Shown here piece after piece: positions 19,129-27,868 of a stretch of DNA of 64,000 nucleotides (the first letter of the stretch is position 1; every line of letters begins with the position of its first letter). The position numbers were made by a program, and so were the translations under genes. Source of the DNA: JAWPMT01 sp965229785 (GTDB taxonomy: Bacteria > Bacteroidota > Bacteroidia > Cytophagales > Cyclobacteriaceae); contig CBDDJS010000001.1 of assembly GCA_965229785.1 (NCBI GenBank), positions 5,952,001 to 6,016,000 of the forward strand, in the 5' to 3' direction. The notes under the pieces were generated by a model. The model was given only the letters and a program-made list of their open reading frames with translations. It searched no databases and had not been told where the DNA came from.

Positions 19129-19797
19129 ATGCAAACCATATTAGAATTAAACAATATCAGTAAGAGCTACCCTGTAATAGATAGTACCTCTGGGCTGCGA
19201 AAAAAATTTTGGGCTCTTAAGGATATTTCTTTCTCCTTGTCTTCAGGAATATGTGCTGCTTTAACTGGTGTAAATGGATCAGGAAAATCTACATTGTTCA
19301 GAATAATAAGTCAAATCATTACTCCCTCCGCGGGTAGTTTTCTGACAAGGGGAAGCGTTGTGCCCTTACTGGATTTAGGAGCGGGTTTTCATGATGAATT
19401 ATCTGGTCGGGAAAATGCTTTTGTATATGCCTCGCTCCTGGGAATACATAGGAGTGAGTTGAAGGAACGATTTGATGAAATCATAGAGTTTGCCGGTATA
19501 GGGGTGTTTTTAGATAGTAAGCTACGTAGCTACTCAAGTGGGATGAAAGTCCGATTGGCATTTAGCATCGCTAGTTCCTTCAAGCCTGATTTACTGCTTG
19601 CAGACGAAATTCTGGCAGTTGGTGATGAAAGCTTTCAGGAAAGATGTCTGAACAGGATTCTGGAACTTAAGCAAAAAGGAACCAGCATACTTATGACCCA
19701 GCATGATCGGAAATTACTCCGGCATGTATGTGACGAAGAGCTTTTACTGGATGGAGGTAGGCTTATTAGTCATACGAAAACATTTGATGATAACTAG
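19129..19797 (+). CDS. ABC polysaccharide export ATPase (Wzt-like, short form)
   Basis: 222 aa. Walker A is GVNGSGKS (47-54), the signature is YSSGMKVRLAF, Walker B is LLLADEILAVGD and the switch His is in MTQHDRKLL. The segment ALKDISFSLSSG is typical of the Wzt/TagH branch. It ends just after the nucleotide-binding domain, so it lacks the C-terminal glycan-binding domain found in long Wzt proteins, which suggests export that does not depend on recognising a capped end. The last 4 nt overlap the convergent sulfotransferase gene. Confidence 0.9.
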   Translation: MQTILELNNISKSYPVIDSTSGLRKKFWALKDISFSLSSGICAALTGVNGSGKSTLFRIISQIITPSAGSFLTRGSVVPLLDLGAGFHDELSGRENAFVYASLLGIHRSELKERFDEIIEFAGIGVFLDSKLRSYSSGMKVRLAFSIASSFKPDLLLADEILAVGDESFQERCLNRILELKQKGTSILMTQHDRKLLRHVCDEELLLDGGRLISHTKTFDDN

Positions 19798-20660
19798 GAA
19801 AAGCGAATTCCGCAGAGCGATTGCAACAACGCCTGATCTTCCTCATATCGACACATCAATTCCTTTTTTATCGAAGGATCCAGTGGTTTGGCCTTTTTGT
19901 AGGTGTGATCAACAGCGGTTCTCGTCAATCTGGATTCAGGTAACCATTTAAGGATGAAGTCTCTTATTTTGGGGGCACGAACTATATAATTTGTTTTATT
20001 GTAGACCTTGGCTTCCGGCAGGAAGTCGGGGGTCACTTCCAAAAATTCAAAAATGGAAGTTATCGTATCGTGAAACCTTAGTTCCAGATCTTCAAGTTTG
20101 ATGACATGGAATTGTGTTTTATCAAATTGAGTGTAGTAACGTTGAAGTTGTGCCCCATAAAGTCCCGAATGGAAATATAGAAAATTGTAAAAGTATTGAG
20201 GGTTATTCCATTTGAATTCCTCTGAATGCAATCTTATTTCTTCAACTTCCAGCGCTCTACGAAAAGTAGGAAGGGTTTCCCAACGATGATTATACATGTC
20301 TTTGTAAAGCGCATAGGCCCTTTCTACAGGATTTCTCAGGCAAACCAGAAACTTGGCATTTGGAAAAAATTGTCTCAAAAGCCTTGAGGATTTGGGGTCT
20401 GAAAGATAGACATGTGAAGCTTCGCCTATCACCTTTTCGTCGGAGACAGAGTCAAATAGCTCGAAGTAAGCTACCGCAGTTTTGACTATCTGGAAGGTTT
20501 CACAAAAGAATGAAGGCTCTTTAATATTACTCATAAAGACTTCCGGGTGTTGACTTAAGTAATGGTACAAGGATGTGGTTCCACTTTTTGCGGCACCCAG
20601 AATAAAAAAATTGGGTGTGTTGACCCTTGCTGTTCGTAATATTTCTGCTTTTACACCCAT
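19794..20660 (-). CDS. Sulfotransferase (PAPS-dependent)
   Basis: 288 aa. The PAPS 5'-phosphosulfate loop GAAKSGTTS (22-30) is followed by LYHYLSQHPEVFMSNIKEPSFF. The 3'-phosphate motif is in FLVCLRNPVERAYALY. These are the hallmarks of sulfotransferase family 1/3, which move sulfate from PAPS to hydroxyl or amino groups. In this locus the likely acceptor is the surface glycan, giving a sulfated polysaccharide as in many marine bacteria. It is transcribed against the export operon and lies 5 nt downstream of the acyltransferase gene, probably in one unit with it. Confidence 0.9.
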   Translation of the reverse strand: MGVKAEILRTARVNTPNFFILGAAKSGTTSLYHYLSQHPEVFMSNIKEPSFFCETFQIVKTAVAYFELFDSVSDEKVIGEASHVYLSDPKSSRLLRQFFPNAKFLVCLRNPVERAYALYKDMYNHRWETLPTFRRALEVEEIRLHSEEFKWNNPQYFYNFLYFHSGLYGAQLQRYYTQFDKTQFHVIKLEDLELRFHDTITSIFEFLEVTPDFLPEAKVYNKTNYIVRAPKIRDFILKWLPESRLTRTAVDHTYKKAKPLDPSIKKELMCRYEEDQALLQSLCGIRFS

Positions 20661-20665
20661 CGTGG

Positions 20666-21784
20666 TTAAGCTTTCATCCCCAGTATATAAGTAAACTTTC
20701 GTTCTTTAAGCCTCAGGAAGGGCTTTTCAATATAAGTGAAACAAAGATGACCGATAAGTATACTGACACTAATTACAACGAGTACGACCATCACATATCG
20801 TAGAGGTACAATTTCTATTTCATCCCAGGGGATTAGTCGGCCGCAAAGGAAAATAATAGAATTGTGAGTGATATATATGGCATAAGACAGTCGACCGAAA
20901 TAATTAAAATAGCGATTCTCCAGACTTATCCAGGCTTTATCCGAGTTTTGGCAAACCAATAGAATACATGCTGCTATTGTGGTTAATTCATAATCAAAAG
21001 GAACATTTCCTCTGACTATATTAAAGGAAGAGATAACCAGCAATAACCAGGAAGCACCTTGGACCCATTGATTTGTGGCTATTCTTTGTAGTTCTTCTCG
21101 ATGATCCAGAAAGTACAATGCGAAGATTGATCCGATCAACATGCATTGAAACCAAGGGTGATCCATCACCAAAAGTAAAGTATGACCAGGTGACACCCAC
21201 ATAAGCCCAGTTCTGGTTGCCAAAAAGATGATTAGCAAACTCCAGCACAACCTGGTGAGATTTTTGTTAGTCAGTCGGTTTGCCCAAGGCCAAAATAGGT
21301 AGAATTGCTCTTCTACTGCCAACGTCCAATAATGTCCAAGAAAAGGCAAAACTCCTCCATAAACATAAGGGATATTCAAAGCATAAAACCCATAGATAAG
21401 CAACGCATGTTTAGAATATTCAACATTAAAAATCCAATAAAGGAATAGGCAAAAGAGTATTTGAATATAGTACATTGGAAAAATCCTCAATGCTCGTCGA
21501 ATGTAAAATCTTTTAATAGCTATTTTCTTTTTACTCACTTTCTCTAATCGAAGCAGATAAGTGATTAAGAATCCGCTAATACCGAAAAATATACCAAGAC
21601 CAAATACTCCAATATCTATTGTATTCGCTGTTCCATTTTCTCCAATACCCAGCAGGTATGGATTCAATCCGAATAGATCCAGGTTTTTCACAATATGGGC
21701 CAACACTACAGGAATCAGGAATATCGTTCTGAATCCATTGACACCCTTCAGATAAGCGTTAATTGATTCATCGGTCCCTTTCAT
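20666..21784 (-). CDS. Acyltransferase family 3 (OafA/YrhL type)
   Basis: 372 aa with about ten membrane segments. NGFRTIFLIPVVLAH near residue 30 and HYWTLAVEEQFYLFWPW at 151-167 are the conserved blocks of this family, including the RxxR-like FYIRRALRIFP region. Members O-acylate sugars at the membrane. It probably acetylates or acylates the exported glycan. There is no C-terminal SGNH domain, but a separate SGNH-like gene lies directly upstream and overlaps it by 17 nt, so the two may act together. Confidence 0.9.
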   Translation of the reverse strand: MKGTDESINAYLKGVNGFRTIFLIPVVLAHIVKNLDLFGLNPYLLGIGENGTANTIDIGVFGLGIFFGISGFLITYLLRLEKVSKKKIAIKRFYIRRALRIFPMYYIQILFCLFLYWIFNVEYSKHALLIYGFYALNIPYVYGGVLPFLGHYWTLAVEEQFYLFWPWANRLTNKNLTRLCWSLLIIFLATRTGLMWVSPGHTLLLVMDHPWFQCMLIGSIFALYFLDHREELQRIATNQWVQGASWLLLVISSFNIVRGNVPFDYELTTIAACILLVCQNSDKAWISLENRYFNYFGRLSYAIYITHNSIIFLCGRLIPWDEIEIVPLRYVMVVLVVISVSILIGHLCFTYIEKPFLRLKERKFTYILGMKA

Positions 21785-22922
21785 AGCCTTTTATGTAAAG
21801 TGTATGGAGATAATCGGCCAGTAATAGATGAAATTTTGGTGTCGGATGTAAATCTCCCTTGATGTACAAATTTGGATCATCCATTTTTTTAAAAGGAATG
21901 GCATCATAGGTGTCCAGATAAAGTACATCTGCCCTATCCAAGCCTCGCTTGATCTTTTCTACGAGTTCTTTATGAACTGCGTGATAATCAAGGATAACAC
22001 GAAATTCCAGGTCATGAACGTCGACCTCCTTTTTCATCGCAGAAATCAATGAAAGAATTAATTTCAACTCACCGTGACTGCTTTCGATATAGCCACGAAG
22101 GTGTAGGTTATAGATTCGAGATTTGAATAGGATGGTTTGAAGAATGTTTTTCCATCGTGATGTCTTTACACGTTTATCATAAAAGGTACCGCCCCAAACC
22201 AGAGAATCTTCATCCATATAAAAGTAGGGCCCGGTTTTGTCCCAATCCGTTCGACCATGAGCACGTCCAATATGTGGTGGAATAAAAAGGTAGTAGACGC
22301 AGCCGCTTTTCCCTTTATGCATGGTACCCTCCTTAAATACACGATGCCTCAATTGCATCAAGACCTGATGAGGGCCATAGCCGTGAAACCCATAGTTCAT
22401 TACTTGCACATCATTTGCTATTTGGGCAAAGTAGAATGGTAAAGTTTCGTGATCACTAACCCCCTCACCAAATGCAAAAGACCCTCCCAAAAACAAAGCA
22501 TAGGAACTAACAGTATCGGGCTTCGGTGTTTTTCGATAACCATGTTCAAAACCATATTGTGTGTAATAAATCGTATCTCCAGAGTCAGTAAACATTTTTA
22601 ATACGTTTACTTCTAAATTTTCAAGTCCAATCGCACTATAACCTAATAAGGTGTCGGGTTGAAAATATTCTAAATCTCTGGTTAACGTAGTATCTGGAAT
22701 AGATCGAATAGTTAGTGAGAGTTCATAAATGCCGAACGCTAGAAATATAGCTCCCAGGTTAAAAAGGATGTGATTCCAATAATCTCTTTTAATTCGGATG
22801 CCTATCCAAATCAACAAGACGAACGTCACCAAGAAGCAAGTTTCAAGACCGTACTGTTCAAAAAATATTCGCAACACTTCAATTTTTCGGTTATCGACAA
22901 ATGAAGCAATAATTCTAAACAA
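21768..22922 (-). CDS. Membrane-anchored SGNH/GDSL-hydrolase-like protein
   Basis: 384 aa. Two hydrophobic segments (about 28-45 and 51-70) precede a soluble domain with the nucleophile block LFLGGSFAFGEGVSDHET and a C-terminal DLHPTPKFHLLLADY carrying the Asp-His pair. This fits the SGNH fold used by sugar O-acetyl esterases and transferases. The gene overlaps the following acyltransferase gene, which supports a joint role in O-acylation. It resembles the protein encoded at 23959 in motif order. Confidence 0.75.
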   Translation of the reverse strand: MFRIIASFVDNRKIEVLRIFFEQYGLETCFLVTFVLLIWIGIRIKRDYWNHILFNLGAIFLAFGIYELSLTIRSIPDTTLTRDLEYFQPDTLLGYSAIGLENLEVNVLKMFTDSGDTIYYTQYGFEHGYRKTPKPDTVSSYALFLGGSFAFGEGVSDHETLPFYFAQIANDVQVMNYGFHGYGPHQVLMQLRHRVFKEGTMHKGKSGCVYYLFIPPHIGRAHGRTDWDKTGPYFYMDEDSLVWGGTFYDKRVKTSRWKNILQTILFKSRIYNLHLRGYIESSHGELKLILSLISAMKKEVDVHDLEFRVILDYHAVHKELVEKIKRGLDRADVLYLDTYDAIPFKKMDDPNLYIKGDLHPTPKFHLLLADYLHTLYIKGYERDR

Positions 22923-22987
22923 CTAAAACTCAGACCTGCACTATAACTATGGCAAAAGTTAACTGATGGAACTCTTTGGAATTTCAA

Positions 22988-23767
22988 TCACGGATTGCGC
23001 TCATTTTCTATAGATTCGATTTTGCCTCGAAGCGTCTTCACCTCGTCCATCAATTGAATTTGATACAACGTTAACTCTTCAATTTTTTTAAGAAGGCGCA
23101 TATTCATTTCGCCAAGATCAATACCTTCTTTTTCTATTTGCGCCGCATTAGGGATTTCCGGAAGGTGCTTATGAGTATTTACAAAGTCACGAACCTTTTC
23201 CAGGCCTGGTAATTCATATTCAGGTTCAAAGACATAATCGGGAACCGTTATGTCAGCCATGACGTTGATTTCTGTTGAGCGGATTACTCCATTTACTGCT
23301 AATTTGGATTTAGGATCATCCGTTCCTATGCCAATGTTTCCATCGGTGGTTATGCGCATCCGTTCAATATCAGAAGTGCCAATGACTATTGGAGAATTGG
23401 ACCGTGTCCCGAAGATCAAAGCTTCTACATCAGAACCCTGAGCGACTAATAGTGCTGATTTAGTGTTCGGATAACCTATCCAAGGCGCGCTTAGGTTCGG
23501 CGAAACTACACCAAAAACTAAATTTCTCTCAGTGCCATCTCCATTTATGATTTGCATCAAAGATCCGTTGCTAGCAGTTGACGGAGAATAAAGTACAGTT
23601 CGGGCGAAATTATCATCATATACTACCAGATTTGCCCAGGGATCCCAGGAATTACCAATAGAGACGTTTTGTGTGGTCTTGAGATGGTTATTTTCCTGAT
23701 TCCATTGAGCTTTCGATGTAAACGATAATGCATATAGCGCAACGAAGATGACTAACTTAGACTTCAT
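22988..23767 (-). CDS. Secreted tail-fibre-like protein with C-terminal coiled coil
   Basis: 259 aa. An N-terminal signal peptide (KLVIFVALYALSFTSKAQ) is followed by a Gly/Ser/Asn-rich beta region with GNIGIGTDDPKSKLAVNG, a repeat motif of bacteroidotal tail-fibre-like proteins. The end is a HKHLPEIPNAAQIEKEGIDL block and then a coiled coil (EELTLYQIQLMDEVKTLRGK). This architecture is common in Bacteroidota; the coiled coil is thought to trimerise the fibre. There is no T9SS C-terminal domain. It has its own promoter (23805-23812), so it is separate from the polysaccharide units. Confidence 0.75.
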   Translation of the reverse strand: MKSKLVIFVALYALSFTSKAQWNQENNHLKTTQNVSIGNSWDPWANLVVYDDNFARTVLYSPSTASNGSLMQIINGDGTERNLVFGVVSPNLSAPWIGYPNTKSALLVAQGSDVEALIFGTRSNSPIVIGTSDIERMRITTDGNIGIGTDDPKSKLAVNGVIRSTEINVMADITVPDYVFEPEYELPGLEKVRDFVNTHKHLPEIPNAAQIEKEGIDLGEMNMRLLKKIEELTLYQIQLMDEVKTLRGKIESIENERNP

Positions 23768-23804
23768 GAGTTTTGATTTTTGATGTTTTGAAATTGTTTC
23801 TAAT

Positions 23805-23812
23805 CAAAGGTA
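23805..23812 (-). promoter_or_regulatory. -7 promoter box for the tail-fibre-like gene
   Basis: Reads TACCTTTG on the minus strand, a perfect TAnnTTTG. It sits 38 nt upstream of the ATG at 23767. No TTG is found 19 nt further upstream, so only half of the promoter is supported. Confidence 0.45.
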
Positions 23813-23958
23813 ACCTCTGTTCATAAACTAAGGTAGTGAATCGGATAATTGTATTTCTATACCTCCCAGTTTTATTGTTTATCGTCAAAAAAATGGAGAA
23901 CTCAGATTTGATTAAAAGTGTAATCTTTGTGTTGGAGAATGAAAAAACTGATTAGATA

Positions 23959-24936
23959 TTGCGACTAGCTGTCAGGTCAATTGCTTATCTATCCTTTTTT
24001 AGCTTGGCCATCCTTTGCTTTACAGAGATATTTCTCAGATTATTGGGTTATGAGCCTTATAAACAAAGCCAACCCGGAGGAGCCGAAAATGCACGACGGC
24101 TGGACCCTGAGCTCGGCTGGGTATTGCTGCCGGGCCATTACGAGGTAGGCCCATTCAATGACACAGGCGACTCTATGTCGATCACGGTCAAGCAAGATAC
24201 CGGTAGAGTGACGAGAATGGATAATGAAGGTGTTGGGCCGGATCAGGTCACTTTTCTGGGAGGGTCATTTATCATGGGTCATGCCCTCGATGACCATGAG
24301 ACCGCAGTATGGAAATTGCAACAACGTTTTCGTCATATCGATTTTAGAAACCTCGCCATAAGTGCTTATGGTACTTATCAATCCCTGATGGTTCTGGAAA
24401 AGGAACTGAAGAAAGGAAATCGACCAAAATGCGTCGTGTATGGAGCCATTCAGCATCATGAGTTGCGCAATGTGGCCGAAGGAGGATGGCTGGTAAGTTT
24501 AAGACGTGAGATTCCTTATGTCTCCTATCGAAACGACAGCACTTTTGAGAGAGCAGGTACCGTTGCGATGATAAACCTCTTCCTTACACAGACCCTGGCC
24601 TCTGCTTATCTGGCGGAAAAGGCGCTTAATAAAATGCTGTCTTATGACAGAATTAGAAACGCGAGGCAAGTTTCCTTTCTACTTATAAAAGAAATGCAAC
24701 GACTTTGTGATGCACATCATATCGCATTTTATGTAGCTCCACTGCATTATGATGTCCAGGGCATGCATGACCTTACCCATTTTCTTGAAGCGAACAAGAT
24801 CGATTACATTGATTGCAATGTTGCTTTAACTCCGGAGAACGTGATCAAGGACGATGGACATCCGGGACCTGCTGTCAACGACATTTGGGCCTCGCGAATT
24901 GCCAGACGCTTCGTTACCGATGGAATTTTGAAGTGA
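23959..24936 (+). CDS. SGNH-hydrolase-like membrane-anchored protein
   Basis: 325 aa from a TTG start. A stop lies two codons upstream and the first in-frame ATG would remove the signal anchor (SIAYLSFFSLAILCF), so TTG is preferred. Then come FLGGSFIMGHALDDHET, with the putative nucleophile Ser, and a late DDGHPGPAVNDIWASR with the Asp/His pair. It matches the SGNH-like protein at 21768 in layout. An ATG AAA AAA CTG frame at 23939 stops after nine codons and overlaps this start, so an ancestral start lost by frameshift is possible. It converges with the ABC transporter gene, 3 nt away. Confidence 0.7.
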   Translation: MRLAVRSIAYLSFFSLAILCFTEIFLRLLGYEPYKQSQPGGAENARRLDPELGWVLLPGHYEVGPFNDTGDSMSITVKQDTGRVTRMDNEGVGPDQVTFLGGSFIMGHALDDHETAVWKLQQRFRHIDFRNLAISAYGTYQSLMVLEKELKKGNRPKCVVYGAIQHHELRNVAEGGWLVSLRREIPYVSYRNDSTFERAGTVAMINLFLTQTLASAYLAEKALNKMLSYDRIRNARQVSFLLIKEMQRLCDAHHIAFYVAPLHYDVQGMHDLTHFLEANKIDYIDCNVALTPENVIKDDGHPGPAVNDIWASRIARRFVTDGILK

Positions 24937-24939
24937 ATT

Positions 24940-26598
24940 CTATGTATTAGCCTTGGGGGATATACCTGAATTGGCAATTTCAAAGGTACGGTCAGCCACC
25001 GATCCTATGGATTTGTCATGACTGATAAGAATGATCCCCGGAGGATCTGATAGGTTTCTAAATTCCGCGATCAGATGATCAATGGATTGTCGATCCAGGT
25101 GATTAGTTGGTTCATCCAGAAGTAAAAAGTCAGGTTCTTTGACCAATGTTCGGGCCAGGGCGACTTTTTGCTTTTGTCCACCGGATAAAAAGACACCCGA
25201 ATCTCCCATGGGCGTATCGTAGCGTTTTGGCAGGTCTTCTATAAAACGATCTACATTAGCAAACCTCACCGCTCGATCAAAAACGCCTTGTTCTACTTTC
25301 CGGCCCAGCAGGATATTTTCTTTAATACTGAAGTCAAAGAATACCGGATCCTGTGGCAGGATGCCCATCTTCAACCTTACATGAGATAAATCAATTTCAT
25401 CCCGATGGCATTTGTTGATCAGTACATCTCCTTTGTTGGGCGCGTAATGCAAGGTAAGCAGTTGAAAAAGTGACGTTTTACCACTGCCATTTTCTCCGGA
25501 GATCAGATAAATCTTTCCTTTTTCAAATTGGATATCGATTTGATTAAGGATTACTTTTTCAGGCTGGTACCAAAAATCTACCTTTTGGAGACCAATGATC
25601 TTAATCTCTTCTTCCCTTTGCAAAGTTTCTCCCGTGCTAATGGCAGGTGCCATATGATCTGCAATGTGCTGGAAGGAAACAAGGCCATCCTGAAGTGAAG
25701 GGATCGATCGGATCAACTCATTGAAATACCGTCGAATGATGAAAACTACAAAATAGAATCCCAATAACTCTCCAAGCGTCATTTGCTCTTCAAAGATCAG
25801 CAACCCCCCTGCCACCAGCACGGCAAGGCCGACGATAGAGATCAATGCTTCCTGAATGTACTGGGAGGTATGGTGAAAACGCCCTACACGGTAACCAGCG
25901 TCTCGTAACACTTCAGCATCTGTTTTCAGACGAATGAGGGAAGGTTTTTCCAGCACTTCATCCTGGATGAGGAAAATACCTCTTAAAATGCCCAAAACAG
26001 ATCGGTTGAAGGATTCGTATGCTTCATGATAACTTTTGATCCTGCTTGTGCCAGTACGCTTGGTAAAGAAGAGGATCAATCCTAACATCGGAGCGGTGAC
26101 TGATACAAGAGTCGCCAGTCTCAAGTTGATCACAAACAAAATCAACATCAACCCTGCAATCATTACCAGGGCAGGTATGAAGGTTAGGATCAAGGTTCCA
26201 AACATGATGTCGATCCGTTCAATGTAGCTTACGATCCGTACTTGTGTCTCTGAAATATCATTTTGTTCTGTTTCCTTCCGTGATAGTGTGAGCACATTTT
26301 CACACAACCTCACCCTAAGATGGTGCATGTGTTCCTTAATAAATCTCGCCGAAAAATTTCGCGTCAGGATGATCCCAAAAAGATGAATAAGGATCAAAAG
26401 CAATATTGAACCCATATTTAACCACAACAACTGCTCGTTACCATTCGGAATGTGATCATCAATCATTTCTTTCGTTAGTATTCCGATTGGCAAAAGGCAC
26501 GAAGAAAATAAGATAACCGCCACAAGTGTTACTGCTACCTTCCACCTGTTCTGCCGTAGAAATTGAGTGATGGAAGCCATTTCGGTTCTTAATTTCAT
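24940..26598 (-). CDS. ABC exporter, fused membrane and ATPase domains
   Basis: 552 aa. Six transmembrane helices (residues about 15-300) are joined to an ATPase domain with Walker A GENGSGKTS (about 367-375), signature LSGGQKQ, Walker B DFLLLDEPTNHLD and an SHD switch. It has the layout of half-size exporters of peptides, lipids or drugs. There is no N-terminal C39 peptidase. It is divergent from the PqqD-like gene and close to kinase and nucleotidyltransferase genes, so a modified peptide or glycan intermediate is a plausible cargo. That link is inference. Confidence 0.9.
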   Translation of the reverse strand: MKLRTEMASITQFLRQNRWKVAVTLVAVILFSSCLLPIGILTKEMIDDHIPNGNEQLLWLNMGSILLLILIHLFGIILTRNFSARFIKEHMHHLRVRLCENVLTLSRKETEQNDISETQVRIVSYIERIDIMFGTLILTFIPALVMIAGLMLILFVINLRLATLVSVTAPMLGLILFFTKRTGTSRIKSYHEAYESFNRSVLGILRGIFLIQDEVLEKPSLIRLKTDAEVLRDAGYRVGRFHHTSQYIQEALISIVGLAVLVAGGLLIFEEQMTLGELLGFYFVVFIIRRYFNELIRSIPSLQDGLVSFQHIADHMAPAISTGETLQREEEIKIIGLQKVDFWYQPEKVILNQIDIQFEKGKIYLISGENGSGKTSLFQLLTLHYAPNKGDVLINKCHRDEIDLSHVRLKMGILPQDPVFFDFSIKENILLGRKVEQGVFDRAVRFANVDRFIEDLPKRYDTPMGDSGVFLSGGQKQKVALARTLVKEPDFLLLDEPTNHLDRQSIDHLIAEFRNLSDPPGIILISHDKSIGSVADRTFEIANSGISPKANT

Positions 26599-26659
26599 TG
26601 ATATCGATTTTGCAAAAATTTGCTATTCACTTTTCCAACCGGAGACAGTCATCTGTAGA

Positions 26660-26767
26660 ATGGACCGCCAATATTCAACCAATGCCTCGAGAAACCAACA
26701 TTTGGCCGAATTTTTATCTTTGGTTCGAGTTTATCTATGGATATTGCCGCGTATTTTTTACCTGTGA
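26660..26767 (+). CDS. Possible 35-aa peptide ORF upstream of the PqqD-like gene
   Basis: ATG at 26660 opens a 35-codon frame (MDRQYSTNAS... to ...PRIFYL) whose TGA lies one base before the PqqD-like ATG. It has a polar N-terminus and a hydrophobic C-terminal half. In RiPP loci precursor peptides often sit here, but nothing in the peptide identifies it and it may be chance. It is listed because of position only. Confidence 0.15.
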   Translation: MDRQYSTNASRNQHLAEFLSLVRVYLWILPRIFYL

Positions 26768-26768
26768 C

Positions 26769-27182
26769 ATGATACGATTAACCGTCAACAAACCGTCCGT
26801 CAGTGCCGAAGCGTTTGAGAATGAGGTAGTGGCTGTCAATCTCATCAGTGGGAACTACTATAGTATCTTACATTCGGGGTTTGATATCTGGCAAATGATA
26901 GAACGCCAGTTCTCCAGGGCCCAAATACTCGATCAATTTGCGGAATCCGTACAATCTTCAGAAATCACGCCTTTTATTGATCAATTATTGGCATTAGGGC
27001 TGGTCCGAGAGCAAGATTCAGAAGTTGTAAACCCTGATAACTACGACTTATTATCAGATTATCAAAAACCAGTGATAGAAGAGTATTCCGACATGCAGGA
27101 ATTGCTGTTACTGGATCCTATTCATGAAGTGGATGAAACGGGCTGGCCAAAACCCATGAATGAGGATGACAAAAAATCCTGA
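26769..27182 (+). CDS. PqqD-like protein (RiPP recognition element-like)
   Basis: 137 aa from ATG 26769. A longer frame from 26598 exists, but the extension is not protein-like and the family starts near this Met. NLISGNYYSILHSGFDIWQMIE is the PqqD hallmark (a strand of the winged-helix domain, then a helix), followed by LLALGLVREQ. PqqD proteins bind leader peptides for modifying enzymes, and relatives occur beside HprK-like kinases in polysaccharide loci. The C-terminal 45 residues are acidic and extra to the domain. The gene overlaps the next by 23 nt. Confidence 0.75.
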   Translation: MIRLTVNKPSVSAEAFENEVVAVNLISGNYYSILHSGFDIWQMIERQFSRAQILDQFAESVQSSEITPFIDQLLALGLVREQDSEVVNPDNYDLLSDYQKPVIEEYSDMQELLLLDPIHEVDETGWPKPMNEDDKKS

Positions 27183-27861
27183 ACCACTCATCAGCGTTGT
27201 TCTTCCGGTTTATAATGGCGAAAAGTACATTAAGCAAACCCTTGAAAGTGTATTAGGGCAATCCTACGAAAATATTGAGTTGATCGTGATCGATGATGGT
27301 TCTGAAGATCAGTCGGCAACCATTGTAAAGAGTATTACGGATGCTCGGATCAATTATCAATTTCAGGAAAATCAGGGACAATCCGCGGCTATTAATTTCG
27401 GAGTATCAACCGCAAAAGGAGCTATCTTATGTTTCATTGATGCCGATGATTTATGGGCTGAAAACAAACTATCCAGGCAAATAGCGATATTGAAGAAAAA
27501 CCCGGATGATTTGGTTTTTACCTACATGCAGCAATTTCTTAGCCCTGAGATTGAAAGGTCCGAAAAAGTAGTCCCTGAAGCCCCTCAACCTGGTTTTTCC
27601 AGAGGGACCATGATGCTTTCAGCAGCGACATGGCAAAAGGTGGGCGATTTTTCCACGGAATTGAAATTGGGAGAATTTATTGATTGGTTCTCAAGAGCAC
27701 GTGAGAAAGGTTTGACTCATCAAATGATCCCGGAAGTATTGGCTTTTCGACGCATACATGAGCATAATATCAGTACACTGCAAGCCGATCGTCGTTCCGA
27801 CTTTGTGAAAATCATGAAACAGCGCATCGATCAAAAAAGAAAATCCTCCGCCTCCAATTAA
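27160..27861 (+). CDS. GT2 glycosyltransferase
   Basis: 233 aa. It shows LISVVLPVYNGEKYIKQTL, VIDDGSEDQS and the metal motif D94-A95-D96 in CFIDADDLWAENK. It is short and soluble without membrane segments. The start may be ATG 27160 or ATG 27166. It is nested between the PqqD-like and nucleotidyltransferase genes with overlapping ends, so it is probably part of that cassette. The substrate is unknown. Confidence 0.88.
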   Translation: MRMTKNPEPLISVVLPVYNGEKYIKQTLESVLGQSYENIELIVIDDGSEDQSATIVKSITDARINYQFQENQGQSAAINFGVSTAKGAILCFIDADDLWAENKLSRQIAILKKNPDDLVFTYMQQFLSPEIERSEKVVPEAPQPGFSRGTMMLSAATWQKVGDFSTELKLGEFIDWFSRAREKGLTHQMIPEVLAFRRIHEHNISTLQADRRSDFVKIMKQRIDQKRKSSASN

Positions 27862-27868
27862 TGACCCG

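Noticed and set aside
26598..26768. N-terminal extension of the PqqD-like frame to 26598
   Set aside because: The extra 57 residues are not domain-like, run through the divergent promoter gap and overlap the start of the exporter gene; ATG 26769 matches the usual PqqD start.
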